Part shown: piece by piece, positions 52,684-61,403 of the stretch
Layout: each line of letters opens with the position of its first letter
How positions within the stretch are numbered: position 1 is the first letter of the stretch
Assembly (NCBI GenBank): GCA_913030825.1
Contig: CAJWCU010000006.1
Span: 1-64,000, forward strand
From: an uncultured Rhodospirillaceae bacterium
Lineage (GTDB): Bacteria > Pseudomonadota > Alphaproteobacteria > Rhodospirillales > Casp-alpha2
DNA: 64,000 nt
Direction: 5' to 3'
Notes under the pieces: generated by a model
Seen by the model: only the letters and a program-made list of their open reading frames with translations
Told to the model about the DNA's origin: nothing
Databases searched by the model: none
Program-made: the position numbers and the translations under genes

Positions 52684-53802
52684 TTAGGCGCCGTCGACGG
52701 GGAACACCAACAGGTTTTCCGGGGCAACGCGGGCGGTTACCTGGGTGCCGATTTCCGGCTGGAAAACGCCCGGCATGCGGGCGTTCAGGACGGTGCCGCC
52801 GGCGCCGTCGTCGAGCCTTAGGGCGAGATGGGTCGACCGGCCGAGCGAGCGGGCCGACAACACGGTCAGCAAGCAGGCGTCACCGGGCGTGCCGCCCGTC
52901 GGCAGGGGGGCTAGATTCAGGGCTTCTGGCCGGATCAGCAATTCCATTGGAACACCGGCAGCGACACCCTCGGGCGCGGGGTGCCGACCCAGCGGCGAGA
53001 TCAAGGCATCGCCCTCGATCCGACATTCCAGGCGGTTCACGGGGCCGAACAGTTCGGCGACGAAGGCCGTTTCCGGATGGAAATAAATATCGACGGGTTG
53101 GCCCGATTGCACGATGCGGCCGTCCTGCATGACCAGGATGCGGTCGGCCATGAACATGGCCTCTTCCGGGTCGTGGGTGACCATCAACGTGGCGATGCCC
53201 AGATCAGTGAGGATTTGGAAGGTGTCCTGACGGATCTGCGCCCGGCGGTTGACGTCGAGGCCGGAAAACGGCTCGTCCAGCAAAAGCACCCGGGGCGCCG
53301 GCGCGAGGGCGCGAAGCAGGGCGACGCGTTGTTGCTGCCCGCCCGAAAGGACATGCGGAAAGGCGTCCGCGTATTCGGCCAGGCCCATGGTGCTGAGCGT
53401 CTCGCGGGCCCAGTCGCGGCGCGCCGTGTCGCGGTCGTTCAGGCCGAAAACGATGTTTTCGAATACCGTCAGATGGGGGAACAGGGCGAAGTCCTGGAAC
53501 ATCAGGCCGACATTGCGCTTTTCCGGCGGCAGTTGGGGTTTGCCCTGGCCGTCGGCGACCACTTCGTCGCCGATGGTGATGCGCCCGACCTGCAGATCTT
53601 CCAGCCCTGCCGCGAGGCGCAACAGGGTCGTCTTGCCACAGCCGGAGGGACCGAGCAGGCAGACCAACTCGCCCGGTTCGACAAAGACGGATACGCCCTT
53701 GACCACCTGGTGGGTGCCGAAGGCATGGGACACGTTGATCATGTGCAGGCCGTCGGCCCGCGCTTCGGCAACCGACTGCCGGGCGGCTTTTTGCTCGGTC
53801 AT
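52684..53802 (-). CDS. fbpC: Fe3+ ABC transporter ATP-binding protein (FbpC-like)
   Basis: A 372-residue ATPase: Walker A GPSGCGKTT at 51-59, signature LSGGQQQR at 152-159, Walker B LLLDEP at 173-178, and a C-terminal TOBE-type domain (MELLIRPEALNL...). The layout and neighbours mark it as the iron(III) importer ATPase rather than a sulfate or spermidine one. The start at 53802 overlaps the permease stop as ATGA; the longer open frame to 54912 runs antisense-frame through the permease and is spurious. Confidence 0.88.
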   Translation of the reverse strand: MTEQKAARQSVAEARADGLHMINVSHAFGTHQVVKGVSVFVEPGELVCLLGPSGCGKTTLLRLAAGLEDLQVGRITIGDEVVADGQGKPQLPPEKRNVGLMFQDFALFPHLTVFENIVFGLNDRDTARRDWARETLSTMGLAEYADAFPHVLSGGQQQRVALLRALAPAPRVLLLDEPFSGLDVNRRAQIRQDTFQILTDLGIATLMVTHDPEEAMFMADRILVMQDGRIVQSGQPVDIYFHPETAFVAELFGPVNRLECRIEGDALISPLGRHPAPEGVAAGVPMELLIRPEALNLAPLPTGGTPGDACLLTVLSARSLGRSTHLALRLDDGAGGTVLNARMPGVFQPEIGTQVTARVAPENLLVFPVDGA

Positions 53803-55508
53803 GCCCGGCCCCCCGGGTTGGCGTGGCCGGGCCGTGTCCGCAGGCTGGTCAGGGCCAGAATGACCACCGGGATCAGGCCGGCGGCGACGATGGTCAGGGC
53901 GCCCAGCGCCGATTCCTCGAACAACTCGTCCGAAGCGTATTGGAAAACGAACGTCGCCAGTGTGTCGTAGCCGAAGGGCCGCAGGATGATGGTGATGGGA
54001 AGCTCCTTCATGCAGTCGACGAAGACCAGCAGACCGGCGGTCAGCAGACTGGTCCGGATCAGCGGAAAATGAATGCGGCTCATGGCCCGCAAGGGCGATG
54101 CGCCGAGCGTCCGTGCAGCACCATCCATGTTGCGCGACACCTTGCCCAATCCGGCCTCGACCGTGCCGAAGGACAGCGCCAGGAAGCGGGTCAGATAGCC
54201 GTATAGAATGGCGACGACGGTGCCGCTCAACAGCAGGCCCGTGGAAATGCCGAAGACCCGTTCGCTGAAATGATCGATGGTGTTGTCGAGCGCCGCCATG
54301 GGCACGATGACGCCGATCGCCAGAACGGCGCCCGGCACGGCGTAGCCGATGGAGGCGAAACGCACGGCGGCGCGGGGCAGGGGGCCTTCGCCCATGCGCA
54401 GTCCGTAGGCCAGGATCAGGCCGATGGCGACCGCCGCGACGGCGGCCGAGGCAGACAGCAAGATACTGTTCAGCGTGATGGTCAGGTAGTTGGCGTTCAG
54501 CGTGACCTCGAAGAACACGACGGCGTAGGAGGTCAGGACCGAGGCCGGCAGCACGAAGCCGAGCAGGATCGGAAGGGCGCAGAACGCGATGGCCAGACCG
54601 GCGCGCCAGCCGCGCAACTGATAGCTCGGCAGGGCTTGAACCTTCGTCGAGGTATGGTGGTAGCGTTGGCCCCGCCGGGCCATCCGCTCCAACACGACCA
54701 GAACGACGACGAAGATCATCAGGACCGACGCAAGCTGCGCAGCACCCGAGATATTGTCCATGTTCAGCCAGACGTCGTAGATGCCAGCGGTGAAGGTCTT
54801 GACCCCGAAGAAGTCGACCGTGCCGAAATCGTTCAAGGCCTCCATCATGGCCAGCGTCATGCCGACGACGATGGCCGGACGGGCCAGCGGCAGGGCGACC
54901 TGCCAGAAACATTGCCAGGCACTTTTGCCCAAGGTGCGGCTGACCTCGAGGACGCAGACGGATTGTTCGAGGAAGGCCGCGCGGGCCAGCAGGTAGACAT
55001 AGGGGTAGAGGACCAAGGTCATCACCGTGATCGCCCCGCCCATGGAGCGGATCTCCGGGAACCAGTAATCCTGCCGGTCGCGCCAGCCGAAGATTTCGCG
55101 CAAGGCGACCTGCAGGTTGCCGGCGTATTCCAATTGGTCGGTGAAAACGAAGGCCAGGATATAGGTCGGCACGGCCAGCGGCAGAACCAACGCCCAGTTA
55201 AACAGGCCGCGCCCGGGGAACCGGCACATGGTAACCAGCCAGGCCGTGCCGGTGCCGAGAATGAAGGTTCCGAGCCCCAGCCCGGCGATCAGGATCAGGG
55301 TGCGCTCGATGTAGCCGAACAGGACCGTGTCGTAGAGATGGCGCCAGATGTCCGGCGCCGGGGTCAGGGCGATCGAGGCCACGGCGATCAGCGGCGTGGC
55401 GACGAACAAAGCGACCGCCAAAGTGGCGGCGCCCCAGCGATCGGGGGTCAGGCGAGCGATCAATTGCCGGACGGAAAACCGGCCGGAAACGGCGGCGGCG
55501 TGGCGCAA
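53799..55508 (-). CDS. fbpB: Fe3+ ABC transporter permease (FbpB-like, two-domain)
   Basis: A 569-residue inner-membrane permease with two BPD_transp_1-type halves, about 12 membrane spans in all (for example LILIAGLGLGTFILGTGTAWLV, LVLPLAVPTYILAFVF, ALCIGLILAYGL-type stretches). The EAA-like loops include VSRTLGKSAWQCFWQVALPLARPA and MDGAARTLGASPLRAMSRIHFPLI. The start is a TTG at 55508 with GGAG ten bases upstream; no ATG lies between it and the first membrane segment. It is 97 bases after fbpA, across a hairpin. Confidence 0.9.
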   Translation of the reverse strand: MRHAAAVSGRFSVRQLIARLTPDRWGAATLAVALFVATPLIAVASIALTPAPDIWRHLYDTVLFGYIERTLILIAGLGLGTFILGTGTAWLVTMCRFPGRGLFNWALVLPLAVPTYILAFVFTDQLEYAGNLQVALREIFGWRDRQDYWFPEIRSMGGAITVMTLVLYPYVYLLARAAFLEQSVCVLEVSRTLGKSAWQCFWQVALPLARPAIVVGMTLAMMEALNDFGTVDFFGVKTFTAGIYDVWLNMDNISGAAQLASVLMIFVVVLVVLERMARRGQRYHHTSTKVQALPSYQLRGWRAGLAIAFCALPILLGFVLPASVLTSYAVVFFEVTLNANYLTITLNSILLSASAAVAAVAIGLILAYGLRMGEGPLPRAAVRFASIGYAVPGAVLAIGVIVPMAALDNTIDHFSERVFGISTGLLLSGTVVAILYGYLTRFLALSFGTVEAGLGKVSRNMDGAARTLGASPLRAMSRIHFPLIRTSLLTAGLLVFVDCMKELPITIILRPFGYDTLATFVFQYASDELFEESALGALTIVAAGLIPVVILALTSLRTRPGHANPGGRA

Positions 55509-55535
55509 GGTTTGGGAACTCCCAGGTTCCGGGTC

Positions 55536-55582
55536 AAAAAAGCAGAAAACGCCGCGGGGGGAAACCCCCGCAGCGCTTCTGC
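55536..55582 (-). terminator. Hairpin with U-run between fbpA and fbpB (attenuator-like)
   Basis: Minus strand: GCAGAAG...GCGGGGG...CCCCCGCGG...TTTTCTGC followed by TTTTTT. The stem has an inner G:C-rich part and an outer GCAGAA/TTCTGC arm. A terminator here would let fbpA (binding protein) be made in excess over the membrane and ATPase parts, the usual arrangement in such operons. Confidence 0.8.
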
Positions 55583-55605
55583 CTGCTGGTTCGTTCGGTT
55601 ACGAA

Positions 55606-56679
55606 TCAGCTGCCGGGACCGTCGTCGAATCCAACCTTGTCCACCAGTCGGGAGGCGGCGGGCCGCAGCTTGGCGATTTTCTCCAGGGAGAGAGTGTCGG
55701 CTTTGAAGTCGCCCCAGGACTGGACGAGCTTCGAATAGGGAACGCCCGGCTTGACCGGATATTCGTGATTGTCTTCCGCGTAGATGCGCTGTGCCTCGTC
55801 GGAGGAGAGGAATTCCACGAGTTTGACCGCGGCGTCCTTATGCTTGGCGCTCTTGGTGACGGCGGCGCCCGAGATGTTCATGTGATTGCCGCGCCCGTCC
55901 TGGTTCATGTAGGTGAGATTGACCGCTGCAGCCCATTTCTTCTGCTCGGGCTTCTTCTCGTTGGTCATCATCTTGCCCATGTAATAGTTGTTCGACAGCG
56001 CGATGTCGCACACGCCTTCGAAGATGGCCTTGGCCTGGGCACGGTCGTTGCCCTGAGGCTTGCGGGCCAGATTGGCCTTAACGCCTTCCAGCCATTTCTG
56101 GGCACCCTCTTCGCCGTGGTGGGCGATCATCGAGGCGATCAAGGCGACATTGTACGGATGCTTGCCCGAGCGGGTGCAAATCTTGCCCTTGAACTCCGGC
56201 TTGGTCAGGTCTTCGTAGCTCTTGATGCTGCCCGGCTTGATCCGGTCCTTGGATAGCAGCAGCACACGGCCGCGCGCGGTCAGGCCGAACCACATGCCTT
56301 CCGGATCGCGGAAATGGGCGGGGATGTTCTTGTTCAGCACGTCGGACTTGATCGACTGGAGCACGCCGGCTTCCTTCAGCGCGTAAAGACGGCCGATATC
56401 GACGGTGAGAACGGCGTCGGCGGGGCTGTTGTCGCCCGCGGCCTTGATCTTTTCCAGCATGCCTTTCTTGGCGAAGACCACGTTCACCTTGATGCCGGAC
56501 TCCTTGGTGAAAGCGTCGAGCAGCGGCTTGATCAGGAACGGTTGCCGGTATGAATAAAGGTTCACTTCCGTGTCGGCCGCCTGCGCCCAGGTGGCGGAGC
56601 TCAGCGCCGCCGTTGCCGCCGCGACGGCGGCCAGGCCGGCCGTCAGCATGCGATGGATCTGCGGTTTCTTGGTTTCCAC
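55606..56679 (-). CDS. fbpA: Fe3+ ABC transporter periplasmic binding protein (FbpA/FutA-like)
   Basis: A 357-residue iron-binding protein. A signal peptide (RMLTAGLAAVAAATAALSSATWAQA) precedes the mature start DTEVNLYSYRQPFLIKPLLDAFTKESGI, diagnostic of the ferric-iron branch. CDIALSNNYYMGKMM has the paired tyrosines that bind iron in FbpA/FutA proteins. It binds Fe3+ in the periplasm and hands it to FbpB/FbpC. It is first in the operon behind a Fur-box-like element, so iron repression is likely. Confidence 0.9.
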   Translation of the reverse strand: METKKPQIHRMLTAGLAAVAAATAALSSATWAQAADTEVNLYSYRQPFLIKPLLDAFTKESGIKVNVVFAKKGMLEKIKAAGDNSPADAVLTVDIGRLYALKEAGVLQSIKSDVLNKNIPAHFRDPEGMWFGLTARGRVLLLSKDRIKPGSIKSYEDLTKPEFKGKICTRSGKHPYNVALIASMIAHHGEEGAQKWLEGVKANLARKPQGNDRAQAKAIFEGVCDIALSNNYYMGKMMTNEKKPEQKKWAAAVNLTYMNQDGRGNHMNISGAAVTKSAKHKDAAVKLVEFLSSDEAQRIYAEDNHEYPVKPGVPYSKLVQSWGDFKADTLSLEKIAKLRPAASRLVDKVGFDDGPGS

Positions 56680-57121
56680 GATGACGTATCCTTCGTTGGC
56701 TTGATTTGTAAAATTCCGTTGGGCCCGGTTTCATAGGCGCGGGCCCGCATTCAGTTCTTAATTTACGCAACTCTTTTGAAATTGCGAATTATTATCAACT
56801 GCGCGGCGCCAGTTATACCGGCGACGTTGTGAGATTGCAAGTCATTCTCGTGTGAAGGCGCGGGAGAGACAGCAGTGAAAAACGCCATATTCCCTGGGGT
56901 TATTCGGCTATGCCCTGGCGTTTTCGAGCACCATTTGCGACACTGAGGCCGATCGCATCGGATCGTGCCTTTCGCCGATCTATTAACTCTGCGGAAACCA
57001 TGGCACGGTGATAATGCGTGAACCGGCGGTCAGCGTCGGTTATCCGGGCCGGGCCTCCGGCCGGAACAGGAAATGGGGGCGGCGGCATGAGAGCGGCCAT
57101 CCTCGTATTAAGGAAGCGAAC
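56680..57121. other. Divergent intergenic region fbpA / fliX
   Basis: These 442 bases contain no gene. They hold the Fur-box-like palindrome at 56782-56798 serving fbpA, and, on the plus strand, a TGGCAC at 57001-57006 whose partner GC is twelve rather than ten bases away, so no valid sigma-54 promoter for fliX was assigned. A GGA-rich ribosome site (AAGGA) lies just ahead of the fliX ATG. Confidence 0.6.
56782..56798. promoter_or_regulatory. Fur-box-like palindrome upstream of fbpA
   Basis: TTGCGAAT-T-ATTATCAA forms an imperfect 17-bp palindrome (6 of 8 arm positions pair), about 105 bases before the fbpA start. It is A/T-rich in a GC-rich context and resembles the GATAAT-type half-sites bound by Fur-family repressors. 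Confidence 0.55.
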
Positions 57122-57550
57122 ATGAAGGTTTCCAACATCGGCCCCGCTAAAGGCGCCGAGCGGGCAAAGCGCAAATCGGGTGCCGGATCTTCGGACGCCT
57201 TCGCTGACGATCTGCGGGCAGCTACGGCCGACGCACCGGAACAGGCCGCCGGCACCGTTTCGGGCAGCGCCGTCGCCGGAATCGATGCCGTGCTTGCCAT
57301 GCAGGCGGCGGACGACGCGACGCAGGGCCGCTCGCGCGGTTTGTTGATGGACCGGGGCGATCGCTTGCTCGATCGCCTGGAAGACCTGCAATTGGCCCTG
57401 CTTTCGGGGAACCTGCCCAAGGAAAAGGTCATCGAACTGGCCCAGGCCCTGCGCGAGAAACGGCCCACCTCCGACGATGCAGGGTTGAACGCCTTGATCG
57501 ACGAGATCGAACTCCGCGCCGAGGTCGAATTGGCCAAACTGAGCCGCTGA
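57122..57550 (+). CDS. fliX: Flagellar assembly regulator FliX
   Basis: A 142-residue protein. MKVSNIGPAKGAERAKRKSG at the start and FADDLRAATADAPEQAA, then RGDRLLDRLEDLQLALLSGNLPKEKVIELAQALREKRPTSDDAGLNALIDEIELRAEVELAKL match FliX. In Caulobacter FliX links basal-body assembly to sigma-54 transcription by controlling FlbD. The start at ATG 57122 follows AAGGA by six bases; the upstream extension to 57008 has no conserved residues. Here it is not next to flgI as in Caulobacter but beside dksA. Confidence 0.9.
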   Translation: MKVSNIGPAKGAERAKRKSGAGSSDAFADDLRAATADAPEQAAGTVSGSAVAGIDAVLAMQAADDATQGRSRGLLMDRGDRLLDRLEDLQLALLSGNLPKEKVIELAQALREKRPTSDDAGLNALIDEIELRAEVELAKLSR

Positions 57551-57736
57551 ACCGGCGGTCCGTCAGGCGCGGGTTCCTGGGGATACCGGGGCTCTCTGTT
57601 TATTCGGCTGAAATCTAAGGATTTATCCCTGTTCATTCCGGGCAAATGATGGCTTGCCCTCAGGCCCGTCGGCCCGTATATTCCGCGCCCGTCAACCGAC
57701 GGCAACCTGGATATGAACCGGGGAGACCACCAAGAA

Positions 57737-58153
57737 ATGACCATCACCGTTCCGCCCGACTACAATCCCAAGAAAGACAAGGATTTCATGAATCCGGTCA
57801 TGCTGGAGTACTTCCGCCGGAAGCTCCTGACGTGGCGTGCCGAATTGCTTGAGGAATCCAATGAAACCCTGCAGTCCCTGCAGGAAGGTGGGATTGTCGA
57901 ACCCGACATTGCCGACCGTGCGTCCATCGAAACGGAACGTGCGCTCGAACTGCGCACCCGTGATCGCGCGCGCAAGCTGATCTCCAAGATCGACGAAGCG
58001 TTGAAGCGCGTCGAAGACGGCAGCTACGGCTATTGCGAGGAAACGGAAGAGCCGATCAGCGTCCAGCGTCTGGAAGCCCGGCCGATCGCGACCTTGTCGA
58101 TCGAGGCCCAGGAACGCCACGAGCGGATGGAACGCACCCACCGGGACGACTAG
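57737..58153 (+). CDS. dksA: DksA/TraR family transcription factor, cysteine-poor finger
   Basis: A 138-residue DksA. The coiled coil is clear (MLEYFRRKLLTWRAELLEESNETLQSL) with the tip motif PDIADRAS at about 56-63, which reaches into the RNA-polymerase secondary channel. The C-terminal globular part is YGYCEETEEPISVQRLEARPIATLSIEAQERHER. Of the four zinc-binding cysteines in the E. coli protein only C100 remains; T103, S121 and A124 replace the others, as in many alphaproteobacteria. It acts with ppGpp in the stringent response. An in-frame ATG at 57713 is an alternative; 57737 has GGGAG 11 bases upstream. Confidence 0.92.
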   Translation: MTITVPPDYNPKKDKDFMNPVMLEYFRRKLLTWRAELLEESNETLQSLQEGGIVEPDIADRASIETERALELRTRDRARKLISKIDEALKRVEDGSYGYCEETEEPISVQRLEARPIATLSIEAQERHERMERTHRDD

Positions 58154-58290
58154 TCGCATAACCCGAGCGGGCCCATACGGGCCGCGACCGTCGTTTTGCG
58201 CAAGAATAATGTGCTCGTCATTGCGAAAACGCGCGGCTTTGGGTTGGTGCGGTCGGCAAAGCCGCGCCGCCGGACCAAGCATTGAGATTC

Positions 58291-58329
58291 AAAAAAGGCC
58301 CGGTCGATTTGACCGGGCCTTTTGTTTTT
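58291..58329. terminator. Bidirectional terminator between dksA and the hydrolase gene
   Basis: AAAAGGCCCGGTC-GATTT-GACCGGGCCTTTT is a perfect palindrome with A-run on the left and T-run on the right, so it terminates both the plus-strand dksA transcript and the minus-strand hydrolase transcript. Confidence 0.9.
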
Positions 58330-58343
58330 CGAAACTCTCCTCG

Positions 58344-59264
58344 TTACGAACACATATCCGGAAAAAGCGCGGCGAAGCTCGGATCGACGCAGCCGTCGGG
58401 TTTGATCTTCGCTTTCCCTTTGCCTGTTACCTTCGGTTTCTTGCCGGGCGTTCCAAGGATCAGGGTGTTGCGAAGAAACTCCATGACATCCTTGCGGGAT
58501 TGCGCCGTGACATCCGCGTTCGGGACCAATTGGACGTGACGATTTCTGTGGTCATAGTGATCGGTCACATGATCGTCGTCCCAGCCGTGATAGGCGCCTT
58601 CGTAGACGATCAGACGCACATCCTTCCGGTCCCGCGAGATCGCTTTGTTGACCATGTCTTCGCATTGCCAAACCTTGGCGACATAGTCCTTGGTGCCCAG
58701 GAAAACGGCGATGGGATGATTGGGCCCGAAGCCAGGAACCGACGTCAACTCACACGGCGGGTAGAACACGACATGGGCCTTCAGCGTCAGGCCGCCACCC
58801 TTGTTCTCGTCGACGATGGCGGATTCCAGGGCGATTTCCGCGCCGTTCGACCATCCCATGACGCCGATTTTGTCCTTGTCGACTTTGGGGTGGGTCGCGA
58901 TCAGCTTCATCGCATCAACGACATCGTGATAATCCCCCGGCGGGGATCCACCCTCGTAGCCGCGCCCGGTGAAATAGTCGACGTTGATCGAGGCGATGCC
59001 GTTTTCGGCGAAAAAGTTCGCCCAACTGTATTGGCGGTGGCCGCGTCCGCCGGTGCCGTGCATCAAGACCATGGCCGGAAACGGCCCCGTTCCGGTCTCC
59101 GGGATCGTCACGTCCCCGTATAAGGTAACGCCGCCTTGTGATTCGAATGAGACATTCCCGGTTTCACCGTCCGACAGGCTGGTCGTCTTGCCCCAGAAAC
59201 CGGTCAGCACGACGGCACAAAATGCGCAGGCCGAAATCGTCGAAAAAATACGTTTCGTTTGCAT
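58344..59264 (-). CDS. Secreted dienelactone hydrolase-like alpha/beta hydrolase
   Basis: A 306-residue enzyme with an N-terminal signal-like segment (MQTKRIFSTISACAFCAVVLTGFWG). The oxyanion and nucleophile region is VMGWSNGAE, with Ser in GWSNG; the acid is in FLGTKDYVA and the base His in GAYHGWDD. The C-terminus has an extra Lys-rich tail (KKPKVTGKGKAKIKPDGCVDPSF). ATG 59264 follows GGGAG by nine bases; the longer frame to 59597 lies over flgH's terminator and is not supported. The substrate is unknown; it is not obviously linked to the flagellar genes around it. Confidence 0.82.
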   Translation of the reverse strand: MQTKRIFSTISACAFCAVVLTGFWGKTTSLSDGETGNVSFESQGGVTLYGDVTIPETGTGPFPAMVLMHGTGGRGHRQYSWANFFAENGIASINVDYFTGRGYEGGSPPGDYHDVVDAMKLIATHPKVDKDKIGVMGWSNGAEIALESAIVDENKGGGLTLKAHVVFYPPCELTSVPGFGPNHPIAVFLGTKDYVAKVWQCEDMVNKAISRDRKDVRLIVYEGAYHGWDDDHVTDHYDHRNRHVQLVPNADVTAQSRKDVMEFLRNTLILGTPGKKPKVTGKGKAKIKPDGCVDPSFAALFPDMCS

Positions 59265-59337
59265 CTTTTTTCGCTCCCCCCAAAACCTAGCTTCCATGGT
59301 CATGGGTTCCGCGAAATTAAGCAACAGCCTCAACCGC

Positions 59338-59370
59338 AAAAAAGAGGCCGGTGCTTGCGCACCGGCCTTT
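59338..59370 (-). terminator. Rho-independent terminator after flgH
   Basis: Minus strand: GGCCGGTGC-GCAA-GCACCGGCC, a perfect 9-bp stem with a four-base loop, followed by TCTTTTTT. It lies about 75 bases past the flgH stop and ends the flgF-flgG-flgA-flgH transcript. Confidence 0.92.
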
Positions 59371-59442
59371 GAAGTTGATCCAGGTTCTTTCGCGAACCTA
59401 GAACGGGAAACTGTTGTCCGTTCGGTTGAAGTGCAGCGCTTC

Positions 59443-60216
59443 TTAGAACGGGAAAAGGATGTCCCAGAGTTGCATGCCCCAGCGCGGCTGTTGCAGTTCG
59501 CTGAGGGTGCCGCGTCCGCCGTAGGCGACGCGCATTTCCGCGATTTTCTCATGCGAGATCTTGTTGTCGGAATCGATATCCGAGGGCCGCACCACACCGG
59601 TCACCATCAGCTCGCGCAGTTCCGAGTTCACCCGGAGTTCCTGGCGGCCCATGATCACCAGGTTGCCGTTGGGCAGAACCTGGGTGACGACGGCGGCGAA
59701 GGTCAGGCTGATCGATTCAGACCGCTCGATGGTGCCGTCGCCGGACGTGCTGTGGGTGTTGCCGAAGGTCGCGATGTCGGCCGGGTTGACGCCGTCGGGC
59801 AGGTAGCGGGTCAGTTCGCCTTCGAAGCCCAACAGGTTGGTCACGTTGGCGTCTTCGGAATCGACCCGGTCCCGTTCGGTCTTGTTGTCCAGCTTGGCGC
59901 TGTCGTCCAGCGTCATCTGCACCGTCACGATATCGCCGACCTGTTTCGCCCGCAGGTCCTTGAAGAAGGCCCGCGCCCCGGCCCGCCACAGCGAGTTCGG
60001 ATTGCGTTCGGCGATCTTCGGCGCCGGCATGGGCATGGAGACCGGCTTGTAGTCGGGGCGGGCGGTCGGGTTCTGAACGCCCGTCATCTTCGGCTCTTCG
60101 CCGATTTCCGACAGCTTGGTCAGTGTGTTGCACCCGGCGACCGAGCCCGCCAGCACCGTGACCAGGGCCGTGGTGCGAAGCAGGTTCCGCGAATGTTTGA
60201 TGATCGAGCCGTTCAT
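59443..60216 (-). CDS. flgH: Flagellar L-ring lipoprotein FlgH
   Basis: A 257-residue outer-membrane lipoprotein: the signal peptide ends with VAGC, making C29 the lipidated residue. SLWRAGARAFFKDLRAKQVGDIVTVQM and NLVIMGRQELRVNSELRELMVTGVVRPSDI are the conserved FlgH blocks, and it ends in GMQLWDILFPF. It forms the bushing through the outer membrane. It is the last gene of flgF-flgG-flgA-flgH. Confidence 0.95.
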   Translation of the reverse strand: MNGSIIKHSRNLLRTTALVTVLAGSVAGCNTLTKLSEIGEEPKMTGVQNPTARPDYKPVSMPMPAPKIAERNPNSLWRAGARAFFKDLRAKQVGDIVTVQMTLDDSAKLDNKTERDRVDSEDANVTNLLGFEGELTRYLPDGVNPADIATFGNTHSTSGDGTIERSESISLTFAAVVTQVLPNGNLVIMGRQELRVNSELRELMVTGVVRPSDIDSDNKISHEKIAEMRVAYGGRGTLSELQQPRWGMQLWDILFPF

Positions 60217-60267
60217 GGGTTTTCTCCTAAATCCCCCAAATGCGGGGATAGATGCCTTTCTCGACGG

Positions 60268-61293
60268 TTACCGGTTCTGGGCCAGTTCACGAATGGTGGT
60301 GATTTCCACCTTGGCCCGGCTGGGGCCCGTAACCTCGCCTTCGAATACTGTGTTGGAGCGGCGGTTGACGATCTGTACGACGTCGCCGAGCGCGCCGCGT
60401 TCAAGCGCCTTGCCCTGCGCCGACAGCGCCATCGGGCCGTGATGCAGGGTGATGGTGATCAACGAGCCACGTTCGACCAGGATCGGCCGTTCGATGTCCG
60501 ATTGACGGACGATTTCGTTCGGGCGCAGGCCGCGGCGCGACGACATGCCGACCAGGTCTTCCAGCTTGGTCACCGTATCGGGCATGACGCGGTCGGCGCG
60601 CAGGTTGATCCACTTCACGTCGCGTTTGCTGATGACTTCGTTGCGGGCGACGGTGCGGGATGCGACCGGCACCTTGACGACGCCGTAAAGCCGCCCGGTC
60701 AGGCGAAGCTTGTGCCCCGCCGGATCGCCTTTCGGGATCGACACGATGGCGGCGAAACGCTGCGAGCGGACGTCGTAGGTAATATCGTCGATGCCGACCG
60801 AAGGCTGGGCCGAGCCCGCGATATGGACCCGCGACAGATGGGTGGTGAGTTCGACTTCCGACGTCGGATCGGCGCCTTTTTCATAGAGGGCGGCCATGAT
60901 CGTGTCGACGATCTCGGCCTTTTCGATGATTTGGCTGACCCGTTCGACGACGACCTGCTGACGCGACGAGAGAGGCCGCCAGTTCAACCGGTAGGCCCGC
61001 GCCACGCGGTAGAGCCAGCGGGCGTCGAAGATCGCCCGTTCGCCGGGGGCGGGGGCGTAGGCGACGGCCGCATTGCCTTTGTCGCCGACGTTGATGAACA
61101 GATCGCCCAGGTAGATCACCTTGTTGTCGACGATAACGGCATCGCGCAGCAGCGGTGCGGTGATCTTCTCCGCATCCTGCTCGGCCGCGTCGGCGGGCGA
61201 CGTTTTCTTAGGCGCACCGGCGGCCGTGAACGATGCCAGGGGCATCAATACGGCGGCCATTGCGGCGGCGATGAACAGATTTCGGGCGGTCAT
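60268..61293 (-). CDS. flgA: Flagella basal body P-ring formation protein FlgA
   Basis: A 341-residue periplasmic chaperone for P-ring assembly, longer than enterobacterial FlgA (about 219). A signal peptide (LFIAAAMAAVLMPLASFTAAG) is followed by an N-terminal extension and a C-terminal SAF domain with VASRTVARNEVISKRDVKWINLRADRVMPDTVTKLEDLVGMSSRRGLRPNEIV. GSLITITLHHGPMALSAQGKALERGALGDVVQIVNRRSNTVFEG is the signature region. It acts with FlgI encoded elsewhere in the window. It lies between flgG and flgH. Confidence 0.93.
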   Translation of the reverse strand: MTARNLFIAAAMAAVLMPLASFTAAGAPKKTSPADAAEQDAEKITAPLLRDAVIVDNKVIYLGDLFINVGDKGNAAVAYAPAPGERAIFDARWLYRVARAYRLNWRPLSSRQQVVVERVSQIIEKAEIVDTIMAALYEKGADPTSEVELTTHLSRVHIAGSAQPSVGIDDITYDVRSQRFAAIVSIPKGDPAGHKLRLTGRLYGVVKVPVASRTVARNEVISKRDVKWINLRADRVMPDTVTKLEDLVGMSSRRGLRPNEIVRQSDIERPILVERGSLITITLHHGPMALSAQGKALERGALGDVVQIVNRRSNTVFEGEVTGPSRAKVEITTIRELAQNR

Positions 61294-61403
61294 GTCACTA
61301 TCCCTTTCGGCTTTTGGGCCAATGCGGCCTTGGGCCTTTTCGTCTTCGTCTTTCAGGCGCCCGGGCCTTTCGCGACCCGGGGCCTATTCAGTCGGTCCTG
61401 CGG

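Noticed and set aside
53803-54912. N-terminal extension of fbpC to 742 residues
   Set aside because: It is the permease gene read in another frame; the ATPase domain begins just after ATG 53802.
57001-57017. Possible sigma-54 site upstream of fliX (TGGCAC...TGC)
   Set aside because: The GG-GC gap is twelve bases instead of the required ten, so sigma-54 should not recognise it.
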